Assembly: GCA_026770585.1 (NCBI GenBank)
Contig: MU646752.1
Coordinates: 306,047-316,305, forward strand
Direction of reading: 5' to 3'
Origin: Baffinella frigidus
Taxonomy: Eukaryota > Cryptophyceae > Cryptomonadales > Baffinellaceae
Length of the DNA stretch: 10,259 bases
This document shows, piece after piece, positions 1-7,579 of the stretch. The notes beneath the pieces were generated by a model, which saw nothing but the letters and a program-made list of their open reading frames with translations, was not told where the DNA came from and made no database searches. How positions within the stretch are numbered: position 1 is the first letter of the stretch; each line of letters begins with the position of its first letter. Both the position numbers and the translations under genes were made by a program.

Positions 1-175
1 AAGGAGAAAGGGGAAGGGGGAAGGAAAGTGGCGCCTGCTGGAGTGGAGGAAAGGGGGGCAGGGGGTGCAGTGCAGGCGGAGGGAGGGGAGGGGGGAGAGG
101 GGGGTGCGGCTTTCAATCTCCGTGCAATGTTGGAAGCTGCGGGGGCGGGGGCGGGGACGGGGGGGGTGTAGGGCG
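1..175. repeat. Purine-rich low-complexity stretch
   Basis: The plus strand is made mainly of G and A runs (aaaggggaagggggaagg and similar), ending in a (gggggc)-like tract near 140-170. A short open frame across it translates to Arg/Gly-rich low-complexity sequence, as expected by chance. From here to about 420 I see no gene, RNA or clear repeat. Confidence 0.7.
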
Positions 176-423
176 TCGGTTGCTGAGCAGGTTGAGAGTG
201 GACCACCTGCAAGGTCCACTTCGTCTTTCGTAGGAGAGTATGGAGTGTCATCTCCTCTGCTCTCAAAGGTTGTTTATACGTAGCGCGTAGAGGGAGGGTG
301 GTAATGAATGTGCATGGTGAAGCGTGCGGACTCAGCGGATTCCTAGCTCGGCCTTACTCGGGTTGACCGACTGTTCTCAAGTTGATATGCTGGGTGTGCG
401 GTACAAATCCGTCCGAATTGGCG

Positions 424-480
424 GAGTTACATGTGCCGGTCTGTTTTTCTTCGGCTGAGTTACATGTGCCGGTCTGTTTT
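424..480. repeat. Two copies of a 24-bp direct repeat
   Basis: A 24-nt sequence beginning GAGTTACATGTGCCGGTC occurs at 424-447 and again, identical, at 457-480, with 9 bp between copies (33-bp spacing). It lies about 90 bp beyond the stop codon of the minus-strand candidate gene, where its 3' untranslated region would be. It may be a local duplication. A role in 3' end formation cannot be judged from sequence alone. Confidence 0.85.
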
Positions 481-566
481 ACACGTTTATTACAAAACCG
501 CCCCCCCAGCTGCCATGCTGAAACCGTCTCACTGTGAGAGTGGCGAGCTCTGGTGGCAGAAACTCT

Positions 567-1636
567 TTACACCTTGCGCGCCTTCTTCTGCTTCGGGCTG
601 CTGAGTGACTTGCTGACCATGCGCTTGAGCCATTCGTCGTTGGTGTACGAGTACTTTTCTGCGTACATGTGACTATCCACATGCTCAGGCTTCTTTACCG
701 AGTCCTTGAGTGGCCGGTCGGGGGTGATGCCGACATCGCGCCATACCTCATACACCTGGTTTAGGGATTAGGTTTAGGGTTTAGGGGTTCGGGTTAATTG
801 TTTGGGGTTTAGGGTTTGGAATTTAGGGTTTAGGGTTTGGAATTTAGGGTTTAGGGTTTGAACCGGGGTGGTGAGGTGCTTTGGAGCGCCTGCCTTCGTA
901 AGTTTCCACCATAGGCAGCGCACATCCTGCCAAGACCAGCGCGATTTCAGTTTTCGAAAGGTGCAAATTTTATGGTCTCCTTGGACCATCAACTGGGGTT
1001 TCGTAACAGAGGGCATCGCACCTCTTTCACCATCTTCTCCAGACGCTCCAGCAGCTGCGGCAGCGCTTGTTTCTCGACCCGGATCGAGTCGAACCCCAAG
1101 AGGCACTGAGCGGTGCTCGTGTGTTCCAGAGTCACCCCAGGGGTCTCCCTGGCCACTCGCATGGCCTGCACCAGCCTCCCCGTGCGGCTGTGAATGAGCT
1201 GGCTCGCCGGCGTGTCCAAGCGCACAGAAATCTGTTCCTCCACCTCCACCAGCTCCTGCTCGAACGTCACCTCCTCCCCGGAATCCACCTTCTGCTCATA
1301 CCCCCCGGCCGACACGCAGCTGAGAGGGCGCTTGCACCCGACTTCCGTGCACCCCTCCGCCTCCGTGGGCATGTTGACGGCGGGTGGCGCTTCCTCCAAC
1401 CCCTCTTGCTTCATCACCACCATGGAGCGAGCCACCAGGTCCTGCAGCAACTCAATGCTCTTCCCAGGCCCCTGATTCGCCACGAGAAGCGCCACCAGAG
1501 AATTCACAGTCGCCATCGTCGCATCCTCGACTCCGCCACCCATCGGCGATGGCTCAGTTTCGCGCTCAGATCCCCCCCCGACTTCCCCCATCGGCTCAAA
1601 AATTGCGGTGTGCTCCTCCAGATCCCCCCACCCCAT
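567..1636 (-). CDS. Candidate three-exon gene, unknown product
   Basis: This is a spliced model on the minus strand. Exon A runs 1636-1022 from ATG. A 95-bp GT-AG intron (1021-927) follows, then exon B 926-864, a 108-bp GT-AG intron (863-756), and exon C 755-567 ending in TAA. All junctions are phase 0 and the joined product is about 288 residues. Exon A (205 aa) is acidic and Glu-rich with leucine-rich helical stretches (KSIELLQDLV, LPQLLERLEKMVKE) and no cysteine-pair motif. Exon B is Trp/Lys-rich (VRCLWWKLTK). Exon C is hydrophilic, contains TNDEWLKRM and ends in a basic tail KQKKARKV that could be a nuclear localisation signal. In exon C about four-fifths of codons end in G or C, and exon A shows the same bias, unlike the AT-rich flank. 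The first exon could extend upstream: a CAG acceptor at 1656-1654 keeps the frame open. I do not recognise the family. Exon C is the surest part; the joins are inferred. Confidence 0.5.
756..863. repeat. TTTAGGG telomere-like array in a predicted intron
   Basis: The plus strand shows TTTAGGG units and variants (TTTGGGG, TTCGGGT, TTTGGAA). A higher-order 21-bp unit of two TTTAGGG plus TTTGGAA occurs about 2.5 times between 812 and 860. On the minus strand the array starts GTTCAAACCC and ends CCCTAAACCAG directly before exon C of the candidate gene. It can therefore be read as a GT-AG intron whose body and 3' splice region are telomere-like repeat. The start GTTCAA is a weak donor. If the model is wrong, it is simply an interstitial telomeric repeat. 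Confidence 0.85.
927..1021 (-). other. Predicted GT-AG intron 1 of the candidate gene
   Basis: On the minus strand, GAG|GTGCGATG (donor at 1021) follows the helical Lys-Glu end of exon A, and CTTGGCAG|GATGTG (acceptor at 927) precedes exon B. Without splicing, the frame runs 10 more codons to a stop at 989-991. With splicing, the frame stays open into exon B and then exon C. Both sites are plausible, but this is inference from frame and bias only. Confidence 0.4.
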
Positions 1637-1779
1637 CTCCCACAGATTCTCCCCTGTGTCATCCGAATTTCAGTTTTTTTTTTGGCCAGCAAAAAAAAGT
1701 CAAAATGTAAAGTTTCAAAAAAAATCCAAAATTGTAAAGTTCTCAGGCGTACGGCGTTCTTTCGAAATCAACGACGAAA

Positions 1780-2644
1780 TCAATTCAGGAAAGGCGTGTC
1801 AATAAGTGTCGTTGAGCCATGTTGGGAGAAATCAAAACCTAAAAGACCTAAAGGACTTTCGATGAAATCCCCTGGGCATTTGCCAGTTTCTTTCGTAATT
1901 CTCCTCATTGCTTTGCCGTACACTTCCTCTTTCGAATCCTCTTTCGAATCAAATCAAAGGTGTCAATCAGTCAGTAATCAGTGCTTTTTTTGTGTCCTGC
2001 AATAGGACTTTGAGTAGGACTTGCCACAAGGTGTCCGGCCATGCCGTGATTGAATCAAATCGAATGTCCTTCAGGTAGTAAGGCTCCACCAAATAGAGCG
2101 TTTGCGGTAATTGTTGTCCGTTTTGGACGTACGGTTTCCCGGTTTTCCTGTTTTCAAAAGGGACTTATAGGACGTGACACGGATTTTAAATAGTACCAGA
2201 ATTGCGCCTCTTGGTACTATTTAAAATCCTTGTCACGTCCTATAAGTCCCTTTTCAAAACCGGAAAACCGGAAAACCGTACGTCCAAAACGGACACCAAT
2301 TACCGCAAACGCTCCACCTTCCAATTAGTCCAGGTATTTTATGGTTTCATCAATCAAGGAATACCCACCATTCAAGTCCTTTTCAACGTTCTTGCATTAT
2401 GTTTTCAACATCTTCTCAGTTTGCCATCCCACAAGTCTCGCAAGCCACGCTTCATTTCTACAAAATGAACAAGCCCCCAAACTCTTCGTCTGCAATATCC
2501 ACACCCTTCTTCAAATTTCAAGGAGCTGATACCTTCTCCCAAATCCATCCAGTCGTCCGTGTCTTCAGTTTCCTTTTTCTCCATGCGAATCCCCATTCCT
2601 GCAATCATGTTCATTACCACCCACCTATGCTCTGATACTATCAT
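1780..2644 (-). pseudogene. AT-rich, frameshifted coding remnants, possibly a decayed transposon ORF
   Basis: On the minus strand several open segments follow each other in different frames. The first is an ATG frame 2644-2405 (about 79 codons, with GCGYCRRR and WMDLGEG). The second is a short frame 2370-2315 including LNGGYSLIDETIKYL. After a hairpin insertion, a frame 2095-1967 includes YYLKDIRFDSITAWPDTLW. The last, 1970-1780, includes KAMRRITKETGKCPGDF and ends in TGA. Amino-acid composition looks protein-like, but codons are A/T-ending, unlike the candidate gene next to it. This suggests a different origin such as a mobile element. A 12-bp tandem duplication (CCTCTTTCGAAT, 1926-1949) sits in the last segment. 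I do not recognise the protein; a retroelement Gag-like remnant is only a guess. Between 1640 and 1780 there are A- and T-runs only. Confidence 0.35.
2097..2313. mobile_element. 217-bp long-armed hairpin element (MITE-like or foldback)
   Basis: Two 102-bp arms (2097-2198 and 2212-2313) are inverted copies with only about five mismatches, separated by a 13-nt loop (gaattgcgcctct). Each arm begins AGCGTTTGCGGTAATT and contains TCCGTTTTGGACGTACGG and GGGACTTATAGGACGTG. The octamer GCTCCACC occurs on the left at 2083-2090 and on the right at 2311-2318, overlapping the arm end, so the target-site duplication is not certain. The element splits AT-rich coding remnants, so it inserted after or during their decay. 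It contains no gene. Confidence 0.85.
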
Positions 2645-3400
2645 CTGATGGTATCATGTTCAAGCCGGCAGCCCCCCCAGGCTCTCTTCAAGGCCCATTC
2701 CCAACGCTATCCACTTGTCCCTCCTCACACTACCGTACCCAATGCCACCTGCTTTCTAAAAATGTCAAAAATGCCGTTCCGTGCGTTTCGTATCATAAAG
2801 TGGTGTCTCATGCTACCACATGCTACCAAAGGCCGTGCGATGACACCAACCAAGGGCCGTGCGATGTTAGCAGCAAGGGGCGTCAATGAGCGTGCATCGT
2901 CGGCAAGGGCCTTTGAGTGGTTGGCAAGGGGCCTCTGATGTAGTTTCAGCGGCACCTTGAGAGTCGCCGCGTGTCACTGATTCGTGCTGGTGTCTGGAAT
3001 CGATGTGGGATCTCGCGTCACGCTTTTATAGGCGAATTTTCCCCGAATTAGATTGGTTGACTGATTCAAGAAGGCGTAGGTCAGCTTTTTTTTTTTGAAA
3101 AGAGACGTTAAAAATGATAACTGCTACAATGCCCACGAGGTGTACGTAACTCGTGAAACGGTGAGAAATCATCCTGCTTGGTGGGCCACGCGCCGTACGA
3201 GGCTCGTACGAGGGTTTCGGTGACCCCGAATTCCGGGGTGGTGTTGTTACGTGACCACTTTGTTACGTGACCACTTGCATAACTACCTACTGACAAAAAT
3301 CCTCAAAGTTGATTGTCTTCAGGTAAGTTGACTTTTGATGAAAGGTTCGAGTGTGTCCCGTCCGTCAAAAGAAGAAAGGTTGACTGAAAACATGGGTAAG
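2645..3400. other. Non-coding stretch with small repeats only
   Basis: No supported gene is seen. Visible features are a partial duplication of GGCCGTGCGATG (about 2831 and 2858), a 17-bp perfect palindrome CGTACGAGGCTCGTACG (3193-3209), a tandem pair of TGTTACGTGACCACTT (3245-3276) and a T-run near 3087. Open frames are short and lack the codon bias seen in the candidate gene. Confidence 0.6.
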
Positions 3401-3801
3401 ATTTGCCCTTTTGGGAAGGCTAGAAGGTCGCAAGGATTACAGAGTCCACAGCTAGGATCCGTGGGCCCGGTGTGCCCAGGCAGGCTTCAGGAAGGAGCTG
3501 GTCTCGAGAATCGAAGGAAAAAATCCAGTCAACTTCCCCGGTCGAGGGGGGGATGAGAATGCAGGCGCGAGAACTGTCTGAGGGCTGGGAGTGCTTGAGG
3601 TTGGGCAAGGGGGCCATCTTCGGGCCAAAATCGGCGTCTTCGCCTGTTCTGTAAGCAGCAAGCTTTCGAGAGGAGCAAGGCAGGCGCCCTGTTGGGCGAT
3701 AGCCGCAGAGGCAGGTTGGGCTCCCGTCGCGCCATGTTCGCGGCAGCGGCTGGTCTCTCTTCCTGTCGGGACTGGGGCTGCGTGCCCTGTCGCACAGCCG
3801 G

Positions 3802-4867
3802 GTGCCCGCCAGTCGCCCGCAGCAGCTTTCAGACCGGCGCAGATGCCACGGGGCGCTTTTGCTCCAGAGCCCCACGGTGGGGATCGAGGTGCACTGGCGC
3901 ATTGCCACTGTAGCACCCAGCCGCGCTGCCACGGGCAAAGTGCGCGGGGAAGGATGTGCCACCTGCGGCACGGCGATCCCAAAGCTCCCCGAGTGCTGGA
4001 ACTGCCGAACTGCCCCTGATTCCTGCAATTCCGTCCCCCTGAGAGGGCACGGCGGGGGGGTTCCCGGAAGGATGTTCTGTGCCAAGCAGCCGTCGGATAA
4101 GACGGGCAGCTACTTCGCCCTCCTCGAGACTCTACAGGAGCGCTTAGTTTCGACCTGAACACGGCCGCGCTGGAGGGGCAGTGCACGCCCATGAAGTGCG
4201 AGATACACCACAGAAGCCGGACGGAGCAAGGATACTCGCGGGTGAGCTCGACGACCTCCCTCCCACCCGGCAGGGTTAGCCACACCATTAGCAGCCCCTT
4301 GACGAGGAGCACGTTTGCTCTCGGGGCGGTACAGCGAGCGGAGGTCATCTTCCCGCTCCTACCGCCGGCCCGAGTCTTTTTCTCTCGCGCCGGCGCCCTG
4401 AGAGTGAAGACTGCCGGCAGGCCTCCCTCCTTGCTCACTCCGTGTCCCGTCCCTCCCGGCTCGAAGCAGGGGCGTGGTGGACGCTCGATTCGCTTGATTC
4501 TCGCCACCCCTTCTCTGGGACCCCCCAGGCACCATCTGTGCACCGCGCAGATGCCGTGTCTGCCGGCGCTGCTCACTGCAAGCACTGCAAGCACTGCACT
4601 GTCTCGCCGCAGCTTCGGGTTCATTGCCAGCGTGCGCGCTGGTACGCACGGCTGGTCGGAAACTGACGCAGTGGACCTGGCAGGACCGGGCGTCGCGCAT
4701 CAATCACACCCTGCGGTACCCGTACGCGCGTGCTGCCTACATGTTGCACGGGCTGGGCGTCAACTTCGAGTACCAAACATCAAGACCAGGATACGGAGTG
4801 CATCATGGAGGTATTCCCGCCACGATTCCCGGCAGGGCACCACCTCCCATTTGTTGTCAACTCCTGA
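3802..4867 (+). pseudogene. Decayed HscB (Fe-S cluster co-chaperone) gene
   Basis: HscB is a J-domain co-chaperone that brings the scaffold ISCU to HSP70 in iron-sulfur cluster assembly, in mitochondria in eukaryotes. Exon 1 carries the eukaryotic-type zinc-binding start, GCATCGTAIPKLPECWNC (about 3949-4002), then FCA and DKTGSYFALLE (4075-4128), which match the family pattern CWNC...FC..C..LQ.PD.T.DYF.L. The frame then shifts, and ALSFDLNTAALEGQ and HHRSRTEQGYSR (4140-4241) follow as J-domain helices. Exon 2 (from 4684) gives RASRINHTLR and PYARAAYMLHGLGVNFE, then shifts frame again to DTECIMEVF (4787-4816) and stops at 4865-4867. Damage is clear: the second CxxC is reduced to FCA, the HPD signature reads TPM, there are two frameshifts, a few residues are missing near INHTLR, and the C-terminal helical domain is absent. 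The start is uncertain; 3802 is the first ATG of the zinc-segment frame. Confidence 0.75.
4242..4683 (+). other. Intron retained in the HscB pseudogene
   Basis: The conserved J-domain text breaks at TACTCGCGG|GTGAGC (donor 4242) and resumes after GACCTGGCAG|GACCGG (acceptor ending 4683). Both sites are canonical and phase 0, joining EQGYSR to DRASRIN as in HscB proteins. The 442-bp interior is GC-rich, with a short tandem CTGCAAGCA repeat near 4575-4600. Retention of the intron argues for duplication or decay of a genomic gene copy, not reverse transcription of mRNA. An upstream acceptor ending at 4671 (GACGCAG) is possible. Confidence 0.6.
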
Positions 4868-4875
4868 ACGTACCA

Positions 4876-5401
4876 CACCTAAACCCTACTCTAAACCCCC
4901 GACCCTAAACCCCCGACCGTAAACCCCCGACCCTCAAACCCCGACCCTCAACCCTCGACCCCAACCCCCCGACACTTTACCCCTGAACATAAACTCATAC
5001 CCTAAGCTCTCTACCATAAACCCTAAACCCTAGACCCTAAACCCTCTATCCTTACCACCTATCCTAACCCCCCTATCCTCAACCCCCTAATCTGAACCCT
5101 CTACCCTAAAATTCCTACCCTAAACCCCGTACCCTAACCCCCCACCTCCTGTCCCACCTACCCCAAAACCCCTCCCCAAAACCCCTCCCCGAAACCCCCT
5201 CCCCTAACCCACCTACCCGAAACTCCTACCCTAAACCCCCTACCCTAACCTCCCTACCCTAACCCCCTACCCTAACCTCCCTACCCTAAATCCCCTATCC
5301 TACCCCCGCTACCCTGCCCCCCCTATCCTAAACTTCCTGCCCTAAACCCTTAACCCTAAACCATAAACCATAAACCATAAACCCTAAACCCTAAACCCTG
5401 G
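4876..5401. repeat. Degenerate CCCTAAA telomere-like array
   Basis: About 525 bp consists of CCCTAAA-related units on the plus strand with much variation: CCCCCGACCCTAAA, CCTACCCTAAC, CCCTCCCCAAAA, AAACCATAAACCATAAACC. Only a few runs are perfect, so this is an old interstitial array rather than an active chromosome end. It begins about 10 bp after the last stop of the HscB pseudogene. No gene lies inside; frames across it give repetitive LNP/TLNPRP text. Confidence 0.92.
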
Positions 5402-5504
5402 AACAGAGTCACGCATGAGGTGAGAGATTGATAAGCCTTGGCCGCATTCTGCTCAATCTCACTCCAGGGTTGAGGGTTTGGGGTTTATGGTTTATGGTTT
5501 AGGA
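5359..5504. repeat. Inverted repeat of telomere-variant arms around a unique loop
   Basis: The left arm, ending about 5401, reads AAACCATAAACCATAAACCCTAAACCCTGG. The right arm 5465-5504, read on the minus strand, gives CCTAAACCATAAACCATAAACC followed by CCAAACCCTCAACCCTGG. Strand orientation of the repeat therefore flips here. The loop (5402-5464) continues the symmetry in part (GGTGAGAGATTGA against TCAATCTCACTCC). On the minus strand the loop is open in one frame and contains EIEQNAAKAYQSLTS, but no protein family can be assigned from so short a piece. Confidence 0.7.
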
Positions 5505-5639
5505 TTAATCCCTGAACCCTGGTGACAAACTGCGCCCCCAGTAGAGAAAAATCCACCAGGTGTGGCCTAAACGGCAGGCCGCTAGCATGGAAGAAGGGGC
5601 CGGGTCTTCATACCACTCCATCCGTTTTACGACACATCT

Positions 5640-5811
5640 CCACCAACCCTCACGGAAGGACCAAATCCATTGATTTCGACCTGTTCCTAAAGGTTGATTT
5701 TGTACCAAGATTGGGACTTAAGTTGACACAGAGACCCCAGATCTGGGGTCTCTGCAAGGGGAATCTGAGGTCTGAAAATCGACGATTCGGTCTTTCCGTG
5801 AGGGTTAGTGG
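5640..5811. mobile_element. 172-bp terminal-inverted-repeat element with central palindrome
   Basis: The ends CCACCAACCCTCACGGAAGG (from 5640) and the reverse complement of the sequence ending at 5811 (CCACTAACCCTCACGGAAAG) match over 23 bp with two mismatches. Partial symmetry continues inward (GATTTT..CC..AGATT). At the centre is a perfect 26-bp palindrome, 5729-5754, around CCCCAGATCTGGGG. The size, symmetry and absence of a gene fit a MITE. No clear target-site duplication is seen. Confidence 0.7.
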
Positions 5812-5859
5812 CTTTCAACTCATGTATCGAAGGACCCAAGGCCCTGGCAGGCATTGAAC

Positions 5860-6490
5860 CAGGGTAGGAGGTGGAGTTAGGATCCATCCGGAAAATGCTC
5901 GTATGAGCGGCCGACACGGGGTACAGTACGTGGCACAATGCGTAGCATGTGCGGCACTGACGCTGATTGTTTGGCAATAAATTATCAATCCTGAAAGCCT
6001 GAACCGCAAGCCCTGCCTGTGCCCCCGTCTCCGCCTGCTCATTCTGCCTGCCTGGCTGCGCACTGGCGAGGGAAGCAAAAATGCTTTCCCTGCAGATCTT
6101 TTCTACGGACAGGTGTGTCGGTGGGCTATGTTGGGAGCATATAACACCTCAAGGGACCTGAAGAGACGCCCCCATGGCCCGGACGCAGGGACTATTCGTC
6201 GAGATTGGTCCCACACTGCCCTAGGGTCTGGTGTGATCCGAAAGGAAGCAGGGCCATTCTGCGGATCCTTTCCACACAAGGGCGGGGGTCATAGTCTGGT
6301 AATGGCACGGGTTAGGCAATAACGGCGAACCCTCTTTAATAAATTCAGTAATCAGTTACCAGTGTCGCCTATGTTGGAGTACCAAAAACTTCAAAGGGCC
6401 TCAAGGATGGTCGTGTCCTGGATGTGTCTGAGACGGGCCCTGAATGAAAGGCCCCGCAAAAAGGTCACGGTGAGCCTCGAGTGGAGGGGC
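5860..6490. other. No supported gene; weak dispersed repeat copies
   Basis: Short frames occur but none shows convincing coding character. An imperfect hairpin (AGGGAAGCA / TGCTTTCCCT) lies at about 6070-6090. Two diverged copies of a CTATGTTGGGAG...CCTCAAGGGACCTGAAG segment lie at about 6126-6166 and 6371-6410. A third relative is near 1817-1856. Confidence 0.45.
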
Positions 6491-6642
6491 CCACACAGCG
6501 GGCTACGTAGGAAACAAATCGTCAGATCTAACCCAGTTTCCGTTACCTTATCCGTTGGAACCCCCCCTATGTTCCTACGGGTTGCCTACCGTAGGGTCCT
6601 AGGTATGACGGGTTATTCGAAATCCCTTCGAAGTCCGCTGTG
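6491..6642. mobile_element. MITE with CCACACAGCGG ends, copy A
   Basis: The left end CCACACAGCGGGCTACGTAG faces the right end TTCGAAGTCCGCTGTGGG, about 152 bp overall. The interior contains CCTATGTTCCTACGG and CCTACCGTAGGGTCCTAGG, shared in the same order with the copy at 8257. No coding capacity. The right terminus is slightly eroded (TGTGGGCG). The long open frame spanning this region (6362-6874) runs through the element and is not regarded as a gene. Confidence 0.8.
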
Positions 6643-7080
6643 GGCGTGTGGCGGTGCGTATCCCTACTCGCGAGTGACCCCTGAGTTTGTCGTGGACGCC
6701 CTGCAGGTTCTGCCGAGCAGCGAGGCAAGACGCCAACCTTCATTAGTCAACCACCGAGGCTCGTCACCTGTCCGACCGAGGCTCATACAACGCGCACGGC
6801 GGCCGAAGGGCTTCAATGGCTCCAAGAGTGGACCGTCCGTCCTGGGCCAGCACACGCGTTTGTCCAGCCGGTGAGCCTCGCTACCTGTTCATGCGTGGGT
6901 ATTTGTGTTGGGAAAGGGGTCGGTTGCTTTACAGTAGAGGGGTGAGTTGTTTTGCAATCGCACAATCTTGCAGCTTGTCACCGCCGACGGGTGGACGACC
7001 TTGATGCAAACGCTAAACCCTGCACCAAACCTCTCTGAAACCCAAACCCCGTTGGCCAAGGCGTTAGCGGCGGTCGGCGT
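6643..7080. other. No supported gene; one degenerate telomere-like patch
   Basis: Open frames are present by chance only. At 7011-7046 the plus strand reads CTAAACCCTGCACCAAACC and CTGAAACCCAAACCCC, a degenerate CCCTAAA-like patch. GCCGGTGAGCCTCGCTACCTG at 6867-6887 resembles a sequence that recurs twice near 9650 and 9770. Confidence 0.45.
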
Positions 7081-7092
7081 CGAGCAGGTTAC

Positions 7093-7112
7093 ATCTCTAT
7101 CTCTATCTCTCT

Positions 7113-7156
<44 letters not shown>

Positions 7157-7162
7157 TCTCTC
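7093..7162. repeat. CT/TATCTC microsatellite
   Basis: Three TATCTC-like units are followed by an almost pure (CT)n run with one interruption, CTTCGCTCT. Frames across it give Leu-Ser or Arg-Glu repeats and are not genes. Confidence 0.97.
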
Positions 7163-7366
7163 CGCCACAGCCTGTCTACAGGTGCGCATGTATGCTTTGT
7201 ACTAAGGTTGGTCACGACGCTTAAACCGTGGTAACGTAACCCCCCCCCCTGCCATGGGGGGGAGTGGCGTGCCACTGGCGTGGTTCAAATTGTGCAATAC
7301 GTGAGGTTGAAACTGGACATTACGTGAGGACGTGGGATTTCTCTGGTTTTGTCGCGAGGCGAGGTA

Positions 7367-7520
7367 CCACACAGCGGACTACGGAGGAATTTCGTGAATA
7401 TACTGAACCATAGCACCTACGGTAGGTAATACCGTAGGGACATAGGCGGGTTCCTACGGATATGGTTCAGGAGTGTCGAGCCGGTTCGAGCCGAAACCCC
7501 CTTCGTAGCCCGCTGTGTGG
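7367..7520. mobile_element. MITE with CCACACAGCGG ends, copy B
   Basis: The left end CCACACAGCGGACTACGG and the right end CGTAGCCCGCTGTGTGG are near-perfect inverted repeats (154 bp). The interior, CACCTACGGTAGG...CCGTAGGGACATAGG, is the reverse complement of the interior of copies A and C, so this copy lies in the opposite orientation. TA occurs just outside both ends (7365-7366 and 7522-7523), consistent with a TA target duplication. Confidence 0.85.
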
Positions 7521-7579
7521 CTACGCATTGTTCAAGAGGGACTTGGGAACAGAAGAAGGCGTTAGGTGTTGGCCTACTG

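Noticed and set aside
1813-1833. Dinoflagellate spliced-leader remnant (minus strand AACATGGCTCAACG)
   Set aside because: Only part of the leader-like text (GGCTCAA) is present, and it lies inside a remnant reading frame, so the match is too short to support.
1067-2005. 312-codon open frame on the plus strand
   Set aside because: It is antisense to exon A of the candidate gene, where codon bias favours the minus strand. It then runs into AT-rich repeat sequence, and its protein is His/Leu/Pro-rich without motifs.
2636-3330. Copia-type long terminal repeat next to the TATCAGAGC site
   Set aside because: The primer-site match is short and no second terminal repeat, TG...CA borders, reverse transcriptase or integrase is visible, so it is kept only as a hint.
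3452-4624. 390-codon open frame on the minus strand
   Set aside because: It lies opposite the HscB pseudogene. Its protein is Arg/Pro/Ser-rich low-complexity text typical of an antisense frame in GC-rich DNA, and conserved HscB pieces are on the plus strand.
4191-4922. 243-codon plus-strand frame as an independent gene
   Set aside because: Its first residues are the J-domain end of HscB exon 1. It then reads through the intron and ends in telomere-like repeats (TLNPRP).
4876-5401. True chromosome end
   Set aside because: The repeats are degenerate and unique sequence continues on both sides, so the array is interstitial.
6362-6874. 170-codon plus-strand frame
   Set aside because: It crosses MITE copy A from end to end and has no motif or codon bias that would mark a gene.
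6889-7275. 128-codon minus-strand frame with Arg-Glu repeat
   Set aside because: The repeat is only the translation of the CT microsatellite.
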